Below are positions 24,399-34,943 of a stretch of 64,000 nucleotides of DNA, one piece after another. The DNA comes from Globisporangium splendens (lineage: Eukaryota > Oomycota > Peronosporomycetes > Pythiales > Pythiaceae). Position 1 is the stretch's first letter; every line of letters begins with the position of its first letter. The notes beneath the pieces are model-generated. The model saw only the letters and a program-made list of their open reading frames with translations, was not told the DNA's origin and ran no database searches. Both the position numbers and the translations under genes were made by a program. The DNA is taken from contig VFIW01000017.1 of NCBI GenBank assembly GCA_006386115.1, forward strand, positions 1 through 64,000. Reading direction: 5' to 3'.

Positions 24399-25434
24399 AT
24401 GCTGCTCAAGCGCTTGTTCAGCAGCGCGCGGGCACCAGTGCGCGCGGGCCAAGTGTCGCCTCGCCGCGCCGTGCCTTCGCACATCGCGCACCCGCCATAC
24501 GCTGCGAACGGTGGCATGTCGAACCTCAAGCCGTTCATCCCGATCCTCGACAAGGCGCAGCAGCAGAAGCTTCGCACGGCATGCGCACTCGCGCGCGACA
24601 TCCTCGCGTTCTCCAAGCCGCTCGTGCAGCCCGGCGTGACGACGGACGAGATCGACCGCATCGTGCACGAAGAGATCCTGCGCTGCAATGCGTACCCGTC
24701 GCCACTCAACTACGGCGGCTTCCCAAAATCGCTCTGCTCGTCGGTGAACGAGATCGTCGTGCACGGCATCCCTGACAGGTGAGTTGATGGAACAAACTGG
24801 CACTATGCATCTGGTGAGCTACTGTATCTGACCTGCGCTGTATATTATACCAGCCGCGAATTAAAGGACGGCGACATTGTGAACATCGACATCTCTGTGT
24901 TTGTCGATGGGTTCCACGGCGACACGTCGCAGACGTTCCTTGTAGGTGAGAATGTCGATGAGACCGGCAAGCGGTTGGTAGAAGTAACGAACAAGGCGCT
25001 CATGGGTGCTATCGAAGAGTGCTGTAAGCCGCGCAACCGATTCTCTGCGATCGGCGCGTTCATCCAGGAGCTTGTCGAGTCGGAGGGTTTCTCAGTGAAC
25101 CGCGAGTACACTGGCCACGGGATCGGTCAAGAATTCCACTCGCTGCCGTTTATCCTGCACCACCAGAATGGGGAGCCAGGGTACATGCTCCCTGGCATGG
25201 CGTTCACGGTCGAGCCAGCGGTCTGTGAAGGCAAACCAGATGTACGTAGCTGTTCATTTCTCCTTGTTCTCAAGTATGGGAGACTGACTTGTGTGGTTTG
25301 CGTGAATGGATGCACTCATGCAGATTCTGCACTGGGACGACGGCTGGACGGTCGCGACAGTCGACGGGAAGCGATCGGCGCAAGCCGAGCACACAGTGCT
25401 CATCACGCACGACGGCGTCGAGATCTTAACATAG
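24399..25434 (+). CDS. Methionine aminopeptidase type 1, organellar
   Basis: Three exons (24399-24778, 24854-25241, 25324-25434), 292 residues. Removes N-terminal methionine from nascent proteins. All five metal ligands are visible: Asp in [10 protein letters not shown], Asp in FHGDTSQTF, His in GHGIGQEFH, Glu in FTVEPAV and Glu in AQAEHTVLI; the substrate His is in [10 protein letters not shown]. The N-terminus ([17 protein letters not shown]) is an arginine-rich amphipathic leader, so mitochondrial import is likely, as for MAP1D. It has no N-terminal zinc fingers, unlike cytosolic eukaryotic MAP1. Transcribed in the same direction as the DUF1279 gene, 266 bp downstream. Confidence 0.93.
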
Positions 25435-25531
25435 AGAGACGCGCAAGTCAGTCGAAGCTAAAACACTATCGACAATAGAAAGATTCGCCAGCACACAACT
25501 GGAACGGAGAACTCATAAGACGCAAATCTCT

Positions 25532-27065
25532 TTATTTCTTGGCCACTGGCTTAGGGAAAAACGGCACTTGGAGCTTCGTATCCAGGGGTGCAAGGTCTGG
25601 GAGCGGGTTATCTTCGGACGAAGTGGTCTTGTTGCTGGCTTTGATGTGGTTCGATGCGATACTGAGCCACGCCAGGCTGTAGTACGAGTGCATCACATCG
25701 GGCATCGTGTCGGGAAACTTGGCGATGCCTCCAAACGGGAATTGACACGAATACACAAACGCCTGGCAACTCGGGACATCGACAAACGAGTGTTTACCCA
25801 GGAGATCGAGCGTCGCGCCATTCCAGAACGCGTAGCACGTGTCCGGGTCTTTGTTGCAGCGGCCCTGGAAGCCATTATGTTGGCGAAACACCAGCCATCG
25901 GAGGAGCTCCGACTGGTCCATTCGCAGCTGCATGAGGCGTCCCGAGAGAACCAGCGCTCCAATGGCGCAAAACACGGCACCCGCATGACCCTCTGCATCT
26001 GGGGTGATGCTGATGGAACCATCGTACGTCTGAGGTCGTCCAATGCAACGAATTATTGCCGGTAAGCAACATATCCAAATCGAGATTGCATGGATGGACT
26101 GTACATATTCAACAACATACCAGACATGAATTCACATAGCGCACCATCGCCGCGGTGTCGATCCCGGACCAGTCGTCCAAAATGTACGAAATGGCGCACG
26201 CACAGTACACGAACCGCATGTCCTCCTCCGAGCCGTACAGCAAGGACGAAAAGCTACAAAGTCAACCACAAGCAAATATCTTTGCTGTCAGTATTAACAC
26301 GCAGCCCATTTGTGCATAGAAAATGAAGCACTCACCTCCCCGTTTGCTTGTTCTGTAAATGCCGCAAGGCACCAATGACTGCGGGCTTGTTCACACGGCT
26401 GAGGTCGTCGCCGAGCGTGCGGAGAATGCACAGCGCTGCATACGTGGACGCGATGTTGCTCGTATCGTACACTTCGCTCACATATTCCGACTACAAATCC
26501 AAGTTGAGAAACAAGGCGCCATTATCAAGTGGTTCGATGCGCTTTAAACGCCTGTGGATTCGGAAATGACAACGCAATACGTACCGGATTGCAACCAAAC
26601 AGATTCCCCATGAACGGACCGCCACGGAAGCCGCAGTCGCCCGCATTCACGCCTGCAAAGCATTCCCCAAATATATGCGAATAGTTAGCGCTGTCGTTGG
26701 GCCTTTCAAAATCATTGAGTCCGAGTAGAAAACTCACTGCGGTCGTTCTTGTCGGGATGCACTTGAAGCGAGTACACCCACTCGATGATCTCATGCTTGT
26801 CCACGCGGTCGAGCTCCCCCAGCACCGCGAGGCCGTGCACACAAAAGTACGCCTGCCACAAACAACACGCAATAGCATACGACACTTGTCAGCATGATGC
26901 ACCACGGTTGCATTTTCTGTGCCAGATCGTGATCACGACGCGCAAGGCGCACGCACGCACCAGCACAACGCGATGCACATCCTGCGACGCGTACGGCGCC
27001 GGCAGCGACCGCAGATTCTTGAGGAAGAAGCGCGTGTGCAGCTCCCGATCAAACGGCGCCGCCAT
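25532..27065 (-). CDS. Geranylgeranyltransferase type I, beta subunit
   Basis: Six exons (27065-26961, 26852-26738, 26652-26585, 26490-26336, 26253-26121, 26029-25532), 357 residues; all junctions keep frame. With a shared alpha subunit it attaches geranylgeranyl to CaaX cysteines of Rho/Rab-like GTPases. Prenyltransferase repeats are clear: CGFRGGPFMGN, YDTSNIASTYAALCIL, HAGAVFCAIGALVLSG, GFQGRCNKDPDTCYAFWNGA (zinc Asp and Cys) and MHSYYSLAWLSI (zinc His). LVFRQHNGFQGR rather than the farnesyl type favours GGTase-I. The exon 6 acceptor is placed just before TYDGSISITP because this restores the alpha-alpha barrel repeat; the rest of that intron has no other good acceptor. Confidence 0.85.
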
Positions 27066-27322
27066 CTTCTCTCTAACAGTGTGGTTATGTGTGTGAGGCT
27101 GTGGTCGTTGCTTGCAGGCGTTCGTTCTCTCGATTCTCTTCAAGCCGTCCAGATGCGAAAATGGCTCGGTACTGACACAAAACACGACAAAGGCTGGGAG
27201 AACTCACACGTACTGAAAGAAAAGAATTCCTCTATGATTAATACTGGAATACTGTAAAGCGATATACAAGCGTACTGAAAATAGTGGTATCAACGACCGA
27301 AGCAGAAACGAAGAGAGCAAGC

Positions 27323-28459
27323 TCACTCGATCTGGAAGACGGCCGTGAGCGTCGGGCACGGCGCAAAGCCGCCAGACTCGTCGTCCAATTGGTTCTTGAC
27401 CTCGTACTCGAACTTGACGTTCATGAGGCGCTGGTTGTCCGAGCGGCGCGCCACGGAGATCGTGCCTTCGACCAAGTCGCCCTCGCACACCTGAATCGGC
27501 GGGTACAACGCAAACACCTGCTGGCCCCAGTGCGTTGGCTGCACGAACGGCGATGTCGTGAGCGTCACTTCCTTCATCGCCGGGTTCTCCGCGCATCCCT
27601 TGAAGTCCGTGTCGAACCAGCCGGCGATACCGCCAAAGCGCGACATCGTCGAGATCGTGAACGAGAACGACGACGTCACGGTCTTGACGTCCTCGATTGT
27701 GCACTTCTTGAGGTCCCACGAACCGATTTCGACTTCGTCGCCAATCAAATCGCCCGGACTGAGCTCGGCCCACGCCGACGTGCGCAGAGAGAACTGGTCC
27801 TGCTCTTTCTTGAACGCGCTGCCCAACACACTCATGTCGACGCCCCACTGGGTGCGCGTGCGTTCAACGAAGCTGCGCCAGCCATCCATCGCGCTCGAGA
27901 ATTCGCTGAAACGTCTGTTGCTATCCTCCTCGTTGCACATTGGCGCGATCGACATGGACGCGTGCGACGGAAACATCGCGCCTTCAGGCTTGAGCCATCG
28001 GTCGCGCGCGACGATCACGGAGTCGAGCATGGACTCACGGAGCAAAAAGTAGCCCATCCACTCGGAGATGATCACGTCCACCTTCTCTGGGAGCTCGACG
28101 TCTTCGATCTTGGACTGGATGACCGTGACGATGTGGTCTTGGTGGTTGGCCTTGACGACCTTGCGCGCCTGGATGGCGATGTCCGTGGCCTCGACGGCGT
28201 ACACCTTGCGCGCGCCGGCCTGCGCGGCCCAGATCGCGAGGATGCCGCTGCCCGTGCCGACGTCGAGCACGACCTTGTCCTTGAAATGGTTGGGGTTCTC
28301 GAAGATCGCGTCGCGGTAGCTCTGCATGCGCAGATCGTCCGTCAGCATCTGCTTCTGGTGGTAGATGTACGCATAGGTGCAGAAGTAGTTGGCGAAGTCG
28401 GAGCTGGCCTCCCAGGCCTTCTTCTGCTCGGGCGTCGTGTCCAGCGGCGTCGTGCTCAT
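27323..28459 (-). CDS. Protein arginine methyltransferase, PRMT10-like
   Basis: Intronless, 378 residues. SAM-dependent methylation of arginine in histones and RNA-binding proteins. It has the PRMT core: YFCTYAYIYHQKQMLTDD N-helix, motif I VLDVGTGSGILAIWAAQAGA, post-I VYAVEA, the double-E loop SEWMGYFLLRE, and a C-terminal barrel with a THWGQQVF THW loop. The opening YFCTYAYIYHQ and QAGARKVYAVEAT resemble plant PRMT10 more than PRMT1. The catalytic glutamates are intact. It runs in tandem with the GGTase gene (257 bp between) and diverges from the BLOC1S4-like gene. Confidence 0.9.
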   Translation of the reverse strand: MSTTPLDTTPEQKKAWEASSDFANYFCTYAYIYHQKQMLTDDLRMQSYRDAIFENPNHFKDKVVLDVGTGSGILAIWAAQAGARKVYAVEATDIAIQARKVVKANHQDHIVTVIQSKIEDVELPEKVDVIISEWMGYFLLRESMLDSVIVARDRWLKPEGAMFPSHASMSIAPMCNEEDSNRRFSEFSSAMDGWRSFVERTRTQWGVDMSVLGSAFKKEQDQFSLRTSAWAELSPGDLIGDEVEIGSWDLKKCTIEDVKTVTSSFSFTISTMSRFGGIAGWFDTDFKGCAENPAMKEVTLTTSPFVQPTHWGQQVFALYPPIQVCEGDLVEGTISVARRSDNQRLMNVKFEYEVKNQLDDESGGFAPCPTLTAVFQIE

Positions 28460-28853
28460 CTTGACTCTAGTGATTCACTTGTGCCTCGGCCTGTTTGTCT
28501 CGCGTGCGCAACGGATTTGGGTGCTTCCCTTTGGTGGTTGGCTGCATCTCCTCGAGAGAACTTCTCGTCGTCGAACCCTTTGTGACTCCCAATAGTGCGC
28601 TCTCGAGGCGTTTTCTATACTAAACCTTTATAATCGGACTTAAAGTGAGCTATTTCTCCTTCTTTTCTTTTGTTACGTGCTGCTGACCAAGTGTATTTCC
28701 TGCAACGCTTAATATCAGACGCTGATTGAAGAAAACCAATAGTGTACACTGGCAGGAGGGAAGGCGAATGTGTAAAAACGAGCAGCAGGACGTAATTACG
28801 AAACGTGGTAAAAAGCAAAATTCTTCACCGCATCCAAGTCAAAGCCGAGCAGC
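28460..28853. other. Intergenic region between diverging genes
   Basis: 394 bp between the PRMT and BLOC1S4-like starts; no coding bias or repeats. Presumed shared promoter region. Confidence 0.6.
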
Positions 28854-29752
28854 ATGGCGATGATGGAGCCGACGACGACGCCTGCGACGGAAGACGACGA
28901 TGCTGTCGCGCTGCAGCGCGCGTTCCGCGAGCTCTGCGGAGAGTACGAGGAGCTGGCGGACGAGGCTTCGAACGGCACGCAGCCCATCGACGAGCGCATC
29001 GGTCTGGCACTCTTCAAGATCGACGAAGCCTGCGCAGTGACCGACGTGGTGCGCGAGGACGCAGCTCAAGCACAAGAGCAGCTCATGGAGGCGCTGATCG
29101 AGAACTGCCATGAGCTCGAAGACATCTTTCTTCGCATCAACATCATGGAGGTACGCGTGTCAATGGCAGTTGTTGATGTTACTTGTGAGGTGCATCGGTG
29201 CCTTTGGTTCTCCAGAGGTAAACCGTTCCTAACATGGCCACTCGCTGCGTCTATATCAGCGATTTGTAGGCAAGGTACAAGAAGCCACTCGAGAGCTGGA
29301 GAAGCGCATGGAAAACATCAACCGCGCAGCAGGTCCAGTGTTTAACGCTGGCTCAGTGACCAGTTTGCTGCGATCATTTTCCAAGGTACGCTGTCGTCTT
29401 GCGCGTTGCATTGCTTGCGGTTTGTGCCTTTGATTGAGCGTGGATAGCTCATACTCTTGCTGGTACTATTGCTTTAATTGTGCAGCGCGTCACTGTATCC
29501 GAGCCAGGCGCAAGCGAGGTCACAAAGTGGGAGCCCATGGAGTTTGATTTCAACACGAAGGAGCTCATGACGCGACTGGAGAACGGCGACGCGCGGGAGC
29601 TCGGTGTGTCCATTTCGTCCAATGCGCGACCACCATCGTCCACAGCAACAGGCAGCAGTGCGTCGTTCGTGTCGGCGATGGCCTCGTTCTCGCAGCTGCT
29701 CCCCAATGTCCCGGATCTTCGCGTTCAGCCGCAGCAGCATGAGCAGTGCTAG
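28854..29752 (+). CDS. Small coiled-coil protein, BLOC1S4 (cappuccino)-like
   Basis: Three exons (28854-29150, 29260-29385, 29486-29752), 229 residues. The centre (HELEDIFLRINIMERFVGKV then ATRELEKRMENI) is a predicted coiled coil similar in pattern to BLOC-1 subunit 4, which helps sort cargo from endosomes to lysosome-related organelles. The N-terminus is acidic and the C-terminal ~85 residues are Ser/Pro/Gln-rich and probably disordered. The family assignment rests on a short helical signature, so another coiled-coil trafficking subunit is quite possible. Confidence 0.45.
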
Positions 29753-29910
29753 CACCACTGGATCATGCTGTTCTCACCTTCAAAGTAAGTCACCCTAGTG
29801 ATGGCAAAGTAAAGCAAGAAGGAAAAGAATAGGCGCCAGGCGATGAGTGACATGACTACTGCGTTACAGTCAACACTTTGTCGTGATCTACTTTTGCAAA
29901 TGCAGCGACG

Positions 29911-30090
29911 ATGAGCTCGAAGACAACCGTCGAGCGCAGGAAGAGCGACTTTCAGACCCTTCTGCAACCAGAACTGCACGCCACGGTCGTGGTGGCACCC
30001 CGCGACAAACACGAGCACGTGGAGAGGATCCCACGGATGATGCGAACCGCTCAGAGTGCCACGAACTTGAGGCACCGCCGACCTAGTTAA
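29911..30090 (+). CDS. Small basic ORF, 59 residues, hypothetical
   Basis: An ATG preceded by a possible acceptor (TTTGCAAATGCAG at 29893-29905) opens 59 codons with the third-position bias of nearby genes, starting MSSKTTVERRKSDFQTLLQ and ending with the basic NLRHRRPS. Not recognised. It could be a small protein, or the last exon of a transcript starting in 29753-29890. Confidence 0.3.
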   Translation: MSSKTTVERRKSDFQTLLQPELHATVVVAPRDKHEHVERIPRMMRTAQSATNLRHRRPS

Positions 30091-30690
30091 GCCATTGCGG
30101 CCGTGATGATGAGAAATGAGACCCGAGGTGGCACGAGAAGATCGGATTGGTGTGGAGTACACCTTCCGTTGTTTTGACACTTGAAGTGGACGGCAAGGAG
30201 AGGTACCCCTTCGGACATCGCTCTTGTTTTGTTTTCTGTTTGATAAGCATGTGGAATGGATATATGTGTGCCACACCATTTGTCGTCTCAAAGCATCAAG
30301 CGTCGATTAAACAGAGGGACTCCTCTCTATATAGACACACAAGATGTGTTTTATAAAAGCATATGTGTGAAAAAATGCAAGCTACAGTATCCAATACCTG
30401 TGTAAAATGGCATGTGTGTCCCACACGAATTGCATTTGCTGTCTGTCAAACACACATTGTGCAGGGGTATTCTGTGAATATGGTGACCCCAAAACTTTAC
30501 GGCACAAAACAGTAGAATGTTGATGCGGAATTATTGTATCGAGGGTGGGCTCTAGTGCTTTTCGACTGCACCGATGTGGACACGTCGATCGACACGTCGT
30601 AGAGCATGCCCTACCAAATCTAGGACGTCAGGAGTCCTAAATCAAGACCAAAAGAGTCGCACAAAAAACCAAGATTGAAGACAGACGTCT
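30091..30690. other. Non-coding stretch
   Basis: AT-richer than its surroundings, with repeated CATGTGTG/CACACA-like runs near 30340-30450 and no frame with coding bias. Nothing functional was recognised apart from a presumed promoter for the decayed gene that follows. Confidence 0.6.
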
Positions 30691-30762
30691 GTGGCAAAGG
30701 AAGGAAGGAAGGCAGCGGTGCGGCCGCATGAAGCGAGTCTCAAGCTTTCGTCGCCATGGCAG

Positions 30763-31848
30763 ATGATGGCTCGGGATCCGCTGCCCGATCTTTTGCGTAG
30801 CAGCGACCGCTTCTTCACGTCAAAAGAGCTACAAAGACACAAGCAAACAGCCAACGAGTTTCCGCACGATCGGTACGCTTTCGCGGCTCTGTTTCTCTCT
30901 CCTCTGTATGTGCATGTGAGCGTGCTGGGGCTCTGCTGTCGTTCGTCTCCATGGATTGTATGTATTCACATGCGTGTATTGCGTCTCTGTTTCTGGATGC
31001 GGTGTGTGTGCGCTGCAGGAAACGAAGCACACGAAGGAGGAGGAGAACAATGGCGACCCGCGTTCAAGCCCTCGCCGCTCGGTTTCAAGACTCTCGCGAA
31101 ATGGCTGTGACACCACAGCGCATCATCGAATCCGGCGCTGAGACGCTCGTGGAGGAGCTGGCTGAGTTTTTCGGCAGCGGAAGAATTTGCAAGCACTCCA
31201 ATTCGTCGTTCGAGTCGACCGTCCATCGATCGCCGATTTCTCCGAGGACTTGTTGAGCAACGACGAAGGATTGACCGACGACGACACTTTTGGCCTTCTC
31301 GAGACTGTCGTGGAACGCGAGAATGGCGGCACCGATGGCACGATGACGGCGAGTGCAAGCATCGAAGGCGCACAAGTCGAAGGCGTAGACAAAGACGACG
31401 AAGAAGCAAAAGAGGGCAGCGCGTTCGCCCTCGATGAAGTTGCTGTTCGACACGCTGATGCCGCGATATTAGCCGATGACGAAGACCGACAGCGCCGTCG
31501 GAGCCATTCCCGGCGTGATATTGAGTCGCGGGTAATGGACTACCCGACTTCGCTGCACTATTTGCGGCGACTGCAGCAGAGCAGTATGATTCGCGATGGC
31601 CACCAAACCGCGAACGCTCGAGCCTTCTGCAGCCCAACCAGCATCGTCGGCCACAATACCAGCACGAGCACGAGAAGTGCGTCAAGCCTCCGAACCACTC
31701 CGCGCACTAGCTCGACGAGTGCCTGACGCCTCGCTGCGCCTCATACCAGCACCGTCAGCGCTCCCGTTACTGGTGCGCGATGCCGTCGCCGCTGAAAGAG
31801 GCTGTTGACCAGTACGACGACACCTTTGGTCGCACGTACTGCTTTTAA
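30763..31848 (+). pseudogene. Decayed gene of unknown function
   Basis: Exon 1 (30763-30872) reads MMARDPLPDLLRSSDRFFTS and ends at a GTACGC donor; an acceptor at 31018 opens exon 2. Coding bias then moves between frames: first MATRVQALAARFQDSREMAV... to about 31165, then a short stretch (EEFASTPIRRSSRPS), then from about 31235 FSEDLLSNDEGLTDDDTFG... in a third frame, then from about 31610 a frame that crosses TAG at 31708-31710 and ends RYWCAMPSPLKEAV...GRTYCF at TAA 31848. At least three shifts and one stop in 0.8 kb suggest an old pseudogene. No family was recognised; the middle is acidic and disordered. It converges with TOM70. Confidence 0.5.
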
Positions 31849-31924
31849 TTAGCTCAAAAGATGCCATTCAGACATGCAAGAGTGGTTGTTTATATGGGTG
31901 TATATTTGTGTGTGTAAACGGCTG

Positions 31925-33790
31925 TTACTGGAGCAAGAGCTGCGCCTGCTGGTGCGTCTCGGCCGTGATGCGCAGCGCGAAGAGCTCCTGGAACTCGTCG
32001 CCCGAGAGCGCATACGCGATGGCGCTGTCGATCTGCTCGATGGCGCGCGAGTAGTCCTGCATCGCCATATACACCTGCGCCAGGTGGCAGTACGCGAACT
32101 TGGAGCGCGGACACATCTTCACGGCCGTCTGGAACAGGTCCAGCGCCGCGTGACCGAACTCGCTGCCCTTGGACACCAGCAGGTTGCCGCGGTTGATGTA
32201 CGCCATCGGGTACGTCGGGTCCAACTCGATCGCCTTCTCGAACATAGCCTCCACGGCCTCAAAGTCCACGCCCGAGCCAGGCATCTGCATCAACTGCATG
32301 TACGTTTCGCCGAGGTAGTTGTACACTTCCGGGACGTCGGGCGTGATCACCGTCGCCGTCTTCAGGTACTCGACCGCCTTCTCAAAGTTGCCCGTGCGCG
32401 CGTGCGTGACGCCCAGTTGGATGTACGCCATGGAGAAGTCTGGCGACAGCTCGATGCACCTCTCGAGATCGTTCAGCGCCAGCGTCATGGCTTCTTCCGC
32501 GTTGCTGCCATCAGGCGCAATGTCGATCGAGTGCAGTTGGCCACGGTGGAAGAACGCCGTGGAGCAGTCCGGTTTCTCTGCCAACGCCTGTTCGAACCAC
32601 GTCAGCGCCTGCTTCATGTCCTTCTGGTCAAAGCAGAGACCACCCATGCGGATCTTCGCAAAAATCGACTGTGGCTTGGCTTTCAATGCATGCTCAAAGC
32701 ACGTCTTCGCGACCTCAAACTCGCCGCGCAAGTGGTAGAACGTACCGCTTTCAATCTGCGCCGTGTAGTACGCGTTGTCGCCCAATTGCACAAGCGGCAG
32801 CGCGGTCTCGAGGTCCTTGGCGGCTTTCTCGTACTCCTTCTCCTTCTTGAACGCCAGCGCGCGCTTCGTGAGCAGTTCGCCACGCTTTTGCGCCGACTCC
32901 GCAGCGTCGCCAAGCGCGTTCAGCTCCGACGTGTACTCCACGCTGGTCTTGTCGGCAACGATGTCGTTCTCGTCGTCCGATGGGTGAAAGGACGAGTAGT
33001 ACGACGTGATGAAAAACTGGTCTGGCAGGTACCGTGGCGCGTTCTTCTTCTTGTCCTCCTGCGCCTTCGCAATCTGTTCCGTCACGATCTCCGTGTGGAT
33101 GCGGCTAATCTCCAACGCCAACTGGTCGTCCACCTGCTCCTGCTTTTCCTCCGAGATCACGAGCAAGCACACATAGTCCACGAGTGCGCTGCTGTGTCGA
33201 CCCAGCGCCGCCTTGGCCTTGGCGCGGCGAAGGTACGACTTTGGGTGGCGCTTGTCCAGGACCAACGCGGCCGTGCAGTCGGCGATGACGCTCTCGTAAT
33301 CCTGCAATCGTTCGTAAGCCGCGGCGCGGTTCGAAAACATCACCTTCAAGTTGCGTTGGTCTACAGGCACGCTCGTCTCACAGAGACGGATCGCTTCTGT
33401 GTACAGCTCAATGGCTTCTTTGAACGCTCCCTCTTTGTACTTCTTGGTGGCCGCAGTCGCCTTATCTTGGCCAACGTTCACTGCAGGAGCCACCGCAGGC
33501 GCAGGCGCAACAGGTGCAGGCGCGACAGACGCTCCTCCATTCGCAGCAGGCTCCTTTTGCGGTAGTGGCGTAGGCTCTTTCTTTGGCTTCTTTGGGGAAT
33601 CGTGGGACGCCGCGAGATCCTTCGGCACCACAGGGTCGGCGCGCGTCTGCGGCTGCTTGTGCACCTTGTCGCTCAGCTGCTGCTGCTGCTGCTGCTGCTT
33701 CTTCTGGTATGCGCCGTAGAGCAAGAACGCGGTGATGGTCGTGAGCGACGTGAGCACCGCGAGCCCCAGCAGCGCAGAGCGGTCGGCCAT
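31925..33790 (-). CDS. TOM70: TOM70-like mitochondrial import receptor
   Basis: Intronless, 621 residues from ATG 33790; an in-frame ATG at 33949 would add 53. Outer-membrane receptor that binds chaperone-delivered precursors. An N-terminal anchor (residues ~6-27, LLGLAVLTSLTTITAFLLYG) is followed by a Gln run, a Pro/Ala/Lys linker and about eleven TPR repeats; the first (ATKKYKEGAFKEAIELYTEA...FSNRAAAYERL) is the clamp TPR that binds Hsp70/Hsp90 EEVD tails. A large insert (ISEEKQEQVDDQLA) splits clamp and core domains, as in Tom70. Length and architecture match yeast Tom70 (617). Confidence 0.9.
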   Translation of the reverse strand: MADRSALLGLAVLTSLTTITAFLLYGAYQKKQQQQQQQLSDKVHKQPQTRADPVVPKDLAASHDSPKKPKKEPTPLPQKEPAANGGASVAPAPVAPAPAVAPAVNVGQDKATAATKKYKEGAFKEAIELYTEAIRLCETSVPVDQRNLKVMFSNRAAAYERLQDYESVIADCTAALVLDKRHPKSYLRRAKAKAALGRHSSALVDYVCLLVISEEKQEQVDDQLALEISRIHTEIVTEQIAKAQEDKKKNAPRYLPDQFFITSYYSSFHPSDDENDIVADKTSVEYTSELNALGDAAESAQKRGELLTKRALAFKKEKEYEKAAKDLETALPLVQLGDNAYYTAQIESGTFYHLRGEFEVAKTCFEHALKAKPQSIFAKIRMGGLCFDQKDMKQALTWFEQALAEKPDCSTAFFHRGQLHSIDIAPDGSNAEEAMTLALNDLERCIELSPDFSMAYIQLGVTHARTGNFEKAVEYLKTATVITPDVPEVYNYLGETYMQLMQMPGSGVDFEAVEAMFEKAIELDPTYPMAYINRGNLLVSKGSEFGHAALDLFQTAVKMCPRSKFAYCHLAQVYMAMQDYSRAIEQIDSAIAYALSGDEFQELFALRITAETHQQAQLLLQ

Positions 33791-34234
33791 GCTGTTCAGT
33801 GTCTCGTTCAAGTCGCGCCGTTGCGATTGTGGTGGCCTCACGTTTCTCTTGCTCGCAGTGTTGCGTATCCACTCGACCCACTCGAATAGTGGCCTCCACT
33901 GCTCCTTTTGTTTATTTATTTCCTCCTCTTTGTTGTGATGCAAGGACACTCTCCCACATCCTGTTTCAGCAACTCGTCGTTTCTGAAATAGAAGAACCTG
34001 AGGTTGGTTGCAAGATGAGAAGTGTTTGGACGTAATTACGCGTCAGGTTGCGTTTTTACGGATTGGCTGGTAAAGACGCCTCGTTTCATTGGCTGGAATG
34101 AGGAGCTCCAGTGGTTTTGGACTGTAGCAATGGCGGCGATGGCATGGCTGCGGCGTTTGGCGCTCGGCCCAATTCATAATCCCATTGAGCAGTGATCCAT
34201 CGGTCGTGAGCTTCTTCCTTCCTCTGCTGTAACC

Positions 34235-34621
34235 ATGTCTGACGCCGCCGTGAACCCGAAGGCCTACCCGCTCGCCGACGCCAAGCTGACGGTGTCGATC
34301 CTCGACTTGGTGCAGCAAGCCACCAACTACAAGCAGATCAAGAAAGGCGCGAACGAAGCCACCAAGACGCTGAACCGCGGCATCTCCGAGTTCATCGTCA
34401 TGGCCGCCGACACCGAGCCGCTCGAGATCTTGCTCCACTTGCCTTTGCTCTGTGAAGACAAGAATGTACCATACGTGTTCGTTCCGTCCAAGGTCGCACT
34501 CGGCCGTGCTTGCGGCGTGTCGCGTCCAGTGATCGCCGCGTCGATCACGTCCAACGACGCCTCGCAGCTCGGCCCACAGATCCAGAGCATGCGTGAACAG
34601 ATCGAGCAACTCCTAATTTAA
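34235..34621 (+). CDS. SNU13: SNU13 / 15.5K (NHP2L1) kink-turn binding protein
   Basis: Intronless, 128 residues, the exact family length. L7Ae-type protein that nucleates U4 snRNP and box C/D snoRNP assembly on kink-turns. Diagnostic stretches: [26 protein letters not shown] [45 protein letters not shown] and [14 protein letters not shown]. Nucleolar and spliceosomal. An ordinary, highly conserved gene. Confidence 0.97.
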   Translation: MSDAAVNPKAYPLADAKLTVSILDLVQQATNYKQIKKGANEATKTLNRGISEFIVMAADTEPLEILLHLPLLCEDKNVPYVFVPSKVALGRACGVSRPVIAASITSNDASQLGPQIQSMREQIEQLLI

Positions 34622-34943
34622 GCGTCACTCGAAGCCCCCACGTCTCCTTGATGCGAGACTGAAGCGAACGCTGAACGCAAGCACTTGAACCCATTTTGGT
34701 TGTAAGAAGGTCACGATGGTTGGTTAGTGAGAGTTAAGAATGCTCTCTAATTAAGCTACTCGCCTTTGAAATGCTTCAATTGCTGTTCCTGTCCGTCTTT
34801 ATTTGCATTTATCAATTGCGCATGCGAGGCGTTGTCGACGCCATAGTTATGATACAGCGTGGTATGTAGTTTAGTAGCGGTTGCATCAATAGTCAACCCA
34901 TTGAGACGTGTGCGCAAGGGTGAAATTCAACGGTTAGATCTAT
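34622..34943. other. Intergenic region between converging genes
   Basis: 322 bp between the stops of SNU13 and the FHA gene. AT-rich, no coding bias, no RNA gene or repeat seen; presumably the two 3' UTRs. Confidence 0.7.

Noticed and set aside
27284..28585. 433-codon forward frame opposite the PRMT gene, and 31874-33565 opposite TOM70
   Set aside because: Antisense shadows of GC-rich coding sequence, rich in Arg/Leu/His with no recognisable domain.
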